Positions 12,590 to 17,719 of a stretch of 17,719 bases of DNA are shown piece by piece. The stretch is from CAYGYG01 sp964354155 (GTDB lineage Bacteria > Hydrothermota > Tepidihabitantia > SM23-42 > CAYGYG01): NCBI GenBank assembly GCA_964354155.1, contig CAYGYG010000041.1:1-17719 (forward strand). Reading direction: 5' to 3'. The first letter of the stretch is position 1, and each line of letters begins with the position of its first letter. Position numbers and translations under genes: made by a program. Under the pieces are notes generated by a model. That model ran no database searches, had not been told where the DNA came from, and saw only the letters and a list, made by a program, of their open reading frames with translations.

Positions 12590-14593
12590 ATGATTGAGAA
12601 GGATTTAACCAGGACGTTCCCCAAGATGGCCGATGCCTTGCTCGGCAAGGTCGCCCTTGATTCCTTGCTTGATGCCGTGACCAAGACCGCCTGTTCATTC
12701 TTCAATGCGTCGTCCTCTTCCATCATGCTATTTGACAAGGAGAAGACCTGTCTGACGATCGTGCGTTCCTGTAATCTCTCCGAGGCCTATCTCAAGGCGG
12801 TCAAGGTCGGCCGCGATCAGGAGATTGCCGGCAAGGTGTGCAGTGACAAGAAGTCCAGGTTTGTCAAAGACATCGGCAGGTTTTTTGAGGAGTTGGGTGA
12901 TGAGTTGACCGTACAATGGGCAAAAAAAGAAGGCTTGGTTTCGATGGTCTGTGCGCCGCTGGTTGTTCAGGATGAGGCGATTGGTTGCCTCAACTTGTAC
13001 TACTCCGAAATCAAAGAGTCGTTTACCGAGTTTAACGCGCTTGACTTCTTTACGCGTCTGGCCGCGCTGTCGATCGAACACCATCGCTTGCTCTCCGATA
13101 TCGAAGTCAAAACGCGAATGGTCGCGGTCCTGGGCGAAATCGGACTGCGTATTACCTCCTCGTTCGATATCAATGAAATCGCCCGGGTGTTTCTGTCAAC
13201 TGCGATCCGGGTGACCAACTGCGACACCGGGGCCATAATCCTCGTCGACCGCCAGCGGAAGCGTGTGGTCGATGCCTTTGAATACGATTCCCAGGAGGGC
13301 GGGCCGAGGCGCTATCGGTCGTCGGCCCGGCTTGCCGAAGGTATTTCCGGCGAGATTCTGCGCAACGAGAAGCCGGTGATCGTTCCCGACCTGCTTGAGT
13401 ATCCCGGGGCAAATCCGGTCGCGCTGGAGAAAGGTCGCCGCGCGGTCATTGGTCTGCCGCTTATTGTCCGGGGGAGGATTGTCGGCATTCTCTATGTTGA
13501 CGCGAAGATACCGCGGGAATTCAGCCGGGAGGAAGTAGAATACCTGGCCCTACTCTGCAATTACGCGTCGGTGGCCATTGAAAACGCGAAGCTGTACGAA
13601 TCGCTGACCCGCGAGGCGGAGCAATTTGCGATCCTCTATGATGTCGGCAAGACCTTCATATCGACACTGGACTTCGACAAACTGCTCAACAACATTCTGT
13701 CGCGGCTCACCGTCTTTTTAGGCACATTGAACATGGCGGTCTTCCTGGCCGACGAAGGGAAGAACGAACTCAAGCTGCGGGCTTACATGAACTATCCCGA
13801 ATCGATGAAGAACCTGAGAATCAAGATCGGTGAGACCGGCATCGCCGGACATGTCGCCGGAACCAGGATGATGTACTATGCCCCCGATGTCGCCAAAGAC
13901 CCCTACTATGTGCGGGGCGTCGAGGAGGCGCAGAGCGAGATATGCTTTCCCCTTATCATCGGCGAGCGGCTGATCGGGGTTCTTGACGTTGAGAGTGCCG
14001 AGATTAATCGCTTCACCGAGGATGATATCAACCTTCTTTCGACCCTGAGCACCGAGATCGCCATCGCGCTCGACAATTCCCGCCTCTATGAGGAAATGAA
14101 AACGCTTTCCCTGACCGATCCGCTGACCGGATTGGCCAACCGGCGCAGCTTTGAGCTCTTTCTGGATGGCGAGGCTCGACGGGCGGAACGGTACCACCGT
14201 CCGTTCACGCTGCTCATGATCGATTTTGACAACTTCAAGAGCTACAACGACCGGCACGGCCACGCCGCCGGTGACGAAGTGCTGAAAAAGTTCGGCCGCC
14301 TGATGAAGAACTCAACGCGGGATGTCGATTTCCTGGGTCGCTACGGCGGCGACGAGTTCGTTGCAATTCTCACCGAGACCGAGGTCGGACTAGCCGGCGA
14401 GGTGGCCGAACGGATGCGACAGGTTATCGAGGCCCAGACCGGGGAACCAAGGGTAACTCTCTCCATAGGCATTGCTACCTATCCGTCGGACAGCGCCGAG
14501 CGGGGCGAACTATTGCGTCTGGCCGATCGTGCCTGCTACGAGGCCAAGCAGCAGGGAGGAAACCGAGTCAAATCCGTGACCGGGCAGATGTAG
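12590..14593 (+). CDS. Diguanylate cyclase with three GAF sensor domains
   Basis: The enzyme makes cyclic di-GMP from two GTP. The 667-aa protein has no membrane segment, so it should be cytoplasmic. Three GAF domains lie in tandem: about 20-165 (ASSSSIMLFDKE, then CAPLVVQDEAIGCLNLYYSE), 185-335 (NCDTGAIILVDRQRKRVVDA, then GLPLIVRGRIVGILYVDAK) and 350-500 (LNMAVFLADEGKNELKLRAY, then FPLIIGERLIGVLDVESAE). The GGDEF domain (about 505-660) starts with SLTDPLTGLANRR and has the intact active site RYGGDEF (584-590). The product-inhibition site RxxD is present as RDVD (577-580), five residues before GGDEF, so feedback control is expected. No EAL domain is present. The ligands of the GAF domains cannot be told from sequence. 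It stands alone on the plus strand, divergent from the redox operon. Confidence 0.93.
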   Translation: MIEKDLTRTFPKMADALLGKVALDSLLDAVTKTACSFFNASSSSIMLFDKEKTCLTIVRSCNLSEAYLKAVKVGRDQEIAGKVCSDKKSRFVKDIGRFFEELGDELTVQWAKKEGLVSMVCAPLVVQDEAIGCLNLYYSEIKESFTEFNALDFFTRLAALSIEHHRLLSDIEVKTRMVAVLGEIGLRITSSFDINEIARVFLSTAIRVTNCDTGAIILVDRQRKRVVDAFEYDSQEGGPRRYRSSARLAEGISGEILRNEKPVIVPDLLEYPGANPVALEKGRRAVIGLPLIVRGRIVGILYVDAKIPREFSREEVEYLALLCNYASVAIENAKLYESLTREAEQFAILYDVGKTFISTLDFDKLLNNILSRLTVFLGTLNMAVFLADEGKNELKLRAYMNYPESMKNLRIKIGETGIAGHVAGTRMMYYAPDVAKDPYYVRGVEEAQSEICFPLIIGERLIGVLDVESAEINRFTEDDINLLSTLSTEIAIALDNSRLYEEMKTLSLTDPLTGLANRRSFELFLDGEARRAERYHRPFTLLMIDFDNFKSYNDRHGHAAGDEVLKKFGRLMKNSTRDVDFLGRYGGDEFVAILTETEVGLAGEVAERMRQVIEAQTGEPRVTLSIGIATYPSDSAERGELLRLADRACYEAKQQGGNRVKSVTGQM

Positions 14594-14780
14594 CGAACGG
14601 GACGTATAGCGAGGGACGATCGTTCGCGTTGCTCACTAGGATGTAGGACGCGGGACGTAACGGATGATACACGATCCACGATAAGATGGAATAATGGAAT
14701 AGTGGAATGATGGAGTATTGGCTACCTCCTTATCATTGCAATCAGCCGTTTTATCGCTGTAATCGAGGCCGGAGCCGGAA
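14594..14780. repeat. Convergent intergenic spacer with short imperfect repeats
   Basis: Between two convergent genes lie imperfect tandem TGGAATR units (14686-14715) and several GGGACG/GGACG words (14600-14658). I see no gene, no RNA signature and no clear terminator with a T-run. Confidence 0.45.
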
Positions 14781-15368
14781 CTAGGGTCGCCGGCCGCCGT
14801 AGAATTCAAATGAACAGATCGCTTCGAGGGGTTTACGGGGTTTGGCGCTGATGCCGCCCATGTCCTCGGGCGTGGATTCTTTCTCCGGATAACCCAGAGT
14901 AACAAGCGAGACAACGCGGACGTTGCCGGGTATCTTCAGAAGCCGTTTCAGCTTCTTCTCGCTGAACCAACCGATCCAGCATGTGCCGATGCCAAGCTCG
15001 GTCGCGGCAAGCACGATATGCTCAACCGCGATGGCGACGTCGATTGAAAGCAAGCTCAAGCCGAAAAGGGAGGTAAAGTAGTGATTCACGGCCAAGGGCA
15101 CGCCGCAAGCGACGATGACCACCGGCGCGGTCTTGACAAAATCGTTGAGCAGGGGTTTGCTCCCCGGAGGAACGCAGTTCCGTATCTGCTTAATCGTTTC
15201 GCGATTGCGCACGACAATGAAATGCCAGGGCTGGGTGTTGCTGGAAGAAGGGGCGAGCCGTGCGGCCTCGAGCAGGACGGAGATCTTTTCGGCCTCGACC
15301 GGCCGCGAAGCGTAGCGTCGAACCGAGCGGCGGCGCCGGATTGTATCAAGAAGCGAATACTTAGCCAA
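14781..15368 (-). CDS. Nitroreductase-family FMN-dependent oxidoreductase
   Basis: The protein begins LAKYSLLDTIRRRRSVRRYAS. The RRSVRRY segment binds the FMN phosphate; ARLAPSSSNTQPWHFIVV is the second FMN-contact motif, and ELGIGTCWIGWFSEKKLKRLL and VVSLVTLGYPEKE complete the fold. The family reduces nitro compounds, quinones or enoate-like substrates using NAD(P)H. The product is about 195 aa from TTG 15368, which overlaps the upstream stop by 8 nt. GTG 15410 would add 14 residues and has a weak GAGG upstream, so the start is uncertain. It is the third gene of the operon with two acyl-CoA dehydrogenases and could serve as their redox partner or reduce an intermediate. That role is inference. 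Confidence 0.85.
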   Translation of the reverse strand: MAKYSLLDTIRRRRSVRRYASRPVEAEKISVLLEAARLAPSSSNTQPWHFIVVRNRETIKQIRNCVPPGSKPLLNDFVKTAPVVIVACGVPLAVNHYFTSLFGLSLLSIDVAIAVEHIVLAATELGIGTCWIGWFSEKKLKRLLKIPGNVRVVSLVTLGYPEKESTPEDMGGISAKPRKPLEAICSFEFYGGRRP

Positions 15369-16464
15369 AGAGTTTGCGGGCGATGAACTCGCGGTCCTGA
15401 TAAGGGGCACCGCAGAGGACTTCGCAGATCTGACAGTCCCGGAAGAAGCGTTCCGCCGGATAGTCTTTGGTGTAGCCGTATCCGCCGTGCAATTGTATCG
15501 CGTCGGTCGTGTTCAGAACCGCGGTTCGGGCGGTGAAATACCTGGCAATGGCGGCATCGGCGGCAATGGGTTTGTTCTGGTCGTGCTTCTCGGCCGCGCT
15601 GTAGGTGAGCAGCCGGGCGGCCTTGACCCGGGTGGTCATCTCGGCCAGCTTGGACTGAACCATGCCGAAGTTGATGATCGGTTGGCCGAACTGGACACGG
15701 GTCCGGGCGTACTTGAGGGATGCGTCGATTGACGCCTGGGCAAGGCCGAGGGCGATCGCGGCAAGGCCGATGCGGGCCCGATCGCAGATTGCCTCGTACA
15801 CCTTGTGACCAGCCCCTTCGGTCCCTAAAATCTGCGCTTTCGATACGACCACGTTGTCAAACTGGACCGCGCACATGCCGGCACCGCGCATGCCGATGGC
15901 ATCGGCCGGTCCCAGGATTTTCATCCCCGAAGTGTTGCCTTCGACGACCAGGGCGGTCAACGCCCCGCCGGCCGGATCGTTCCTGACGAAAACAAGATAC
16001 AGCCCTTGAACCTGGCCGCAGATGATATTCTTGCACTCTCCGGAAAGCCGGAGGTTGTCGCCGTCGCCGGTTGCGGTGACGTTGGTCAAAACCGGTTCGC
16101 CGAATCCGCCCAGGATTTCACCGAAGGCAAGCTTGGGCAGGTACTTGGTCTTGAGCGGCACCGTGCCGAACTCGACGAGGGGATGACCGACAAAGAGATT
16201 GTGAATCGCCACGACCAGGCTGGTTGACCCGCAAACCTGGGACAGCTCTTCTAAGCCGATGACCATGCTCGTCATGTCGAGCGCGGTACCTTCGAACTGC
16301 TCGGGAACGGCTCCACCCATGATGCCGAGTTCGGCCAGCTTGCTGATTGCGGCCGTAGGAAATTGCGCCTTCTGGTCGATGTCACCGGCCTTGTCGAGCA
16401 GTTCTTTCTGCCCGAACTTGCGCAGCGTATTCTGAAGCATGGTGTGTTCTTGAGTAAGTTCCAT
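15361..16464 (-). CDS. Acyl-CoA dehydrogenase-like subunit lacking the catalytic base (trans-acting partner)
   Basis: The 367-aa protein has the acyl-CoA dehydrogenase fold: a helical N-terminal domain, a beta domain (about 118-225) and a helical C-terminal domain. It keeps the residues that reach FAD of a neighbouring subunit: YARTRVQFG (252-260, R256) and QLHGGYGYTKDYPAERFFRD (324-343). The FAD/substrate loop usually written TEPxAGSD is changed to GEPVLTNV (122-129). The catalytic glutamate is C351 (VLCGA where relatives have IYEGT). The alternative glutamate position used by isovaleryl-CoA dehydrogenase also lacks Glu. Alone it should be inactive. It starts 3 nt after the upstream dehydrogenase, with AAGGAAGG as ribosome site, and has exactly the motifs that protein lacks. 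The overlap with the next gene is 8 nt. Confidence 0.9.
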   Translation of the reverse strand: MELTQEHTMLQNTLRKFGQKELLDKAGDIDQKAQFPTAAISKLAELGIMGGAVPEQFEGTALDMTSMVIGLEELSQVCGSTSLVVAIHNLFVGHPLVEFGTVPLKTKYLPKLAFGEILGGFGEPVLTNVTATGDGDNLRLSGECKNIICGQVQGLYLVFVRNDPAGGALTALVVEGNTSGMKILGPADAIGMRGAGMCAVQFDNVVVSKAQILGTEGAGHKVYEAICDRARIGLAAIALGLAQASIDASLKYARTRVQFGQPIINFGMVQSKLAEMTTRVKAARLLTYSAAEKHDQNKPIAADAAIARYFTARTAVLNTTDAIQLHGGYGYTKDYPAERFFRDCQICEVLCGAPYQDREFIARKLFG

Positions 16465-16467
16465 TGC

Positions 16468-17613
16468 CTAGCCTTCCTTGCTGCCGGTTTCGCGTATCAA
16501 CTCAAGGCCGATAACCGTTCGTTGAATGTCGTTAGCGCCTTCATAGATCTGGGTAATTTTTGCGTCCCGGGCCATTTTTTCGACCCCGTACTCTTTGAGC
16601 ACGCCGTGCGGACCCATCAAACCGATGGCTTCGAGCGTTATTCTCATCGCCAGGTCACTGCAGTACAGTTTCACGAACGACGAGTCCTTGGTGAATTCTT
16701 TGATTCCAGCGTCGATCACGCGGGCGCACGCGTAGGTAAGGGCCCGGCCGGCCTCGATTTCGGCCGCCATGTCGGCAACCTTCTCCTGGAAGAACTGGCT
16801 GCCCAAGAGACCGAAGTCGCGGCCGAACTCCATTACCGCTTCAAAAGCCCCCTGGGCGATACCTAAAGCCAATGCCCCGACCCCGGGCCGCGCCCGGTCA
16901 AAATTCCTCATCGCATAGATGAAGCCGAGCCCTTCCTTACCCATAAGATTGTACTTGGGTACACGGCAGTCCTCGAATAGGAGCTGCGACGTAAGCGACG
17001 CCCGGATGCCCAACTTGTCTTCCTGCTTGCCGGCGCTGAACCCGGGATAGTCCTTCTCGACCAAGAAGGCCGAGGCGCCTCGGGCCCCGCGGGACTTGTC
17101 GGTCATGGCGATGACCGTGTAGACGTGAGCGATGCCGCCGTTGGTTATGAACTGTTTAACGCCGTTGAGGATGTAGGAATCGGCCTCTTTGCGGGCCGTA
17201 GTTTTGATACTGCCCGCGTCAGAACCGGCATCGGGTTCGGTAAGGGCGAAGGCGCAGAGCATTTCGCCGGTCGCGATCTTGGGCAGGTACCTCTTCTTCT
17301 GCTCCTCGTTGCCAAAAAGGACGATGGGAAATCCGCCCAGGGCGCCGACCGCGTACGCGGTCGCAAACCCGCCGCAGCCGCGGGCGATCTCCTCGGCGGC
17401 AATGCACATGTCCATGACCCCGCCGCCGGTTCCGCCGTACTCCTTGGGCACGAAGATCTTGAACATGCCGGCCCGGCCGATCTCGGCGATGACATCATGG
17501 GGGAAATCGTGGCTATCGTCGTATTTACGACGCGCCGGCTTGATCACCCTGACTACGAGCTCCCGGGCCACTTCCCTTATTCTCTTGTGTTCATCGGTCA
17601 GAAAATAATCCAT
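16468..17613 (-). CDS. Acyl-CoA dehydrogenase, catalytic subunit
   Basis: The 381-aa flavoprotein is predicted to introduce an alpha,beta double bond into an acyl-CoA and pass electrons to an electron-transfer flavoprotein. Seen directly: ALTEPDAGSD (123-132) and FITNGGIAHVYTV (155-167), the cis FAD/substrate loops, and the catalytic base E358 in ITQIYEGANDIQR (353-365). It lacks the usual FAD contacts to the opposite subunit. Where relatives have YAxxRxxFG it reads EFGRDFGLLG (262-271), and where they have QLHGGxGY it reads GLMGPHGVLKEY (331-342). The adjacent paralogue has both missing motifs, so a heteromer with composite FAD sites is likely. No ribosome site precedes ATG 17613; a promoter lies 8 nt upstream. 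It is first in a three-gene operon. The substrate is unknown. Confidence 0.93.
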   Translation of the reverse strand: MDYFLTDEHKRIREVARELVVRVIKPARRKYDDSHDFPHDVIAEIGRAGMFKIFVPKEYGGTGGGVMDMCIAAEEIARGCGGFATAYAVGALGGFPIVLFGNEEQKKRYLPKIATGEMLCAFALTEPDAGSDAGSIKTTARKEADSYILNGVKQFITNGGIAHVYTVIAMTDKSRGARGASAFLVEKDYPGFSAGKQEDKLGIRASLTSQLLFEDCRVPKYNLMGKEGLGFIYAMRNFDRARPGVGALALGIAQGAFEAVMEFGRDFGLLGSQFFQEKVADMAAEIEAGRALTYACARVIDAGIKEFTKDSSFVKLYCSDLAMRITLEAIGLMGPHGVLKEYGVEKMARDAKITQIYEGANDIQRTVIGLELIRETGSKEG

Positions 17614-17621
17614 AGGCGTGT

Positions 17622-17650
17622 AGTCTACCCAAAAATCATAACGCCGTCAA
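17622..17650 (-). promoter_or_regulatory. Promoter of the acyl-CoA dehydrogenase operon, leaderless type
   Basis: On the minus strand: -35 TTGACG (17650-17645), 17-bp spacer, -10 TAGACT (17627-17622). Eight bases then lead to ATG 17613, with no Shine-Dalgarno sequence. Transcription would start at or within 2 nt of the ATG. Confidence 0.65.
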
Positions 17651-17665
17651 CCGTTTTGTCATTGT

Positions 17666-17717
17666 TGATATTACTATGCATAAATGTTAATAGTTATTAC
17701 TAAGCGGAAATGTTAAT
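17666..17717 (-). repeat. Two tandem 26-bp AT-rich repeat units at the right edge
   Basis: Read on the minus strand, 17717-17692 and 17691-17666 are consecutive 26-bp units identical at 21 of 26 positions by eye. Both start ATTAACATTT and contain TAGTAATA. A third unit lies at 30-55 in the opposite orientation. They are upstream of the acyl-CoA dehydrogenase promoter and may continue beyond the window. Confidence 0.6.
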
Positions 17718-17719
17718 AT

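Noticed and set aside
14689..14715. Functional tandem array in the convergent spacer
   Set aside because: The units are short and imperfect and lie between gene 3' ends; no promoter or structure is attached to them.

Overview
The window looks like bacterial accessory DNA joined to ordinary metabolic genes, most likely from an uncultured or environmental lineage. I cannot name the taxon. Base composition is mosaic. Positions 1-1150 are strongly AT-rich. The restriction-modification block (about 1290-9506) and the right third (11298-17613) are moderately GC-rich. One small membrane-protein gene (10829-11185) is again AT-rich. Such patchiness suggests assembly of the region by successive transfers.

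Left part, a defence island. It opens with the C-terminal part of what looks like a large STAND-type ATPase (35-1129), cut off at its 5' side. An integron attC-like site follows (about 1142-1242). Next is a compact, translationally coupled type I restriction-modification operon: hsdM, a DUF1016/YhcG-type PD-(D/E)XK nuclease, a 37-codon micro-ORF copying the HsdM C-terminal tail, two-domain hsdS, hsdR, and radC. Every junction is an overlap or a gap of at most 5 nt. The nuclease gene sits exactly between two copies of the HsdM tail, as if inserted by recombination, and its linker carries four in-frame palindromes. After radC lies a half attC-like sequence (9558-9590), so the R-M block may once have lain between attC sites.

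Middle, mobile DNA. A REP-associated (IS200-like, HUH/Y1) transposase gene is bounded by perfect 28-bp inverted repeats (9758-9785 and 10802-10829). The right repeat ends on the first base of the start codon of the AT-rich membrane-protein gene.

Right part, metabolism and signalling. On the minus strand a tightly overlapping operon encodes a cupin, an AhpD-like carboxymuconolactone decarboxylase-family protein and a GAF-type free methionine sulfoxide reductase, pointing to redox or thiol chemistry. Divergent from it is a triple-GAF diguanylate cyclase. A second minus-strand operon encodes two acyl-CoA dehydrogenases and a nitroreductase-family flavoprotein. The two dehydrogenases have lost opposite halves of the FAD and catalytic signature, which strongly suggests an obligate heteromer.

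Regulation. Three genes (9825, 12590, 17613) have good -35/-10 promoters whose -10 box ends 6-8 nt before the ATG, with no Shine-Dalgarno sequence. This is the signature of leaderless mRNAs. The cupin gene may be a fourth case if it starts at TTG 12495. Both window ends carry copies of the same 26-bp AT-rich repeat in opposite orientation.
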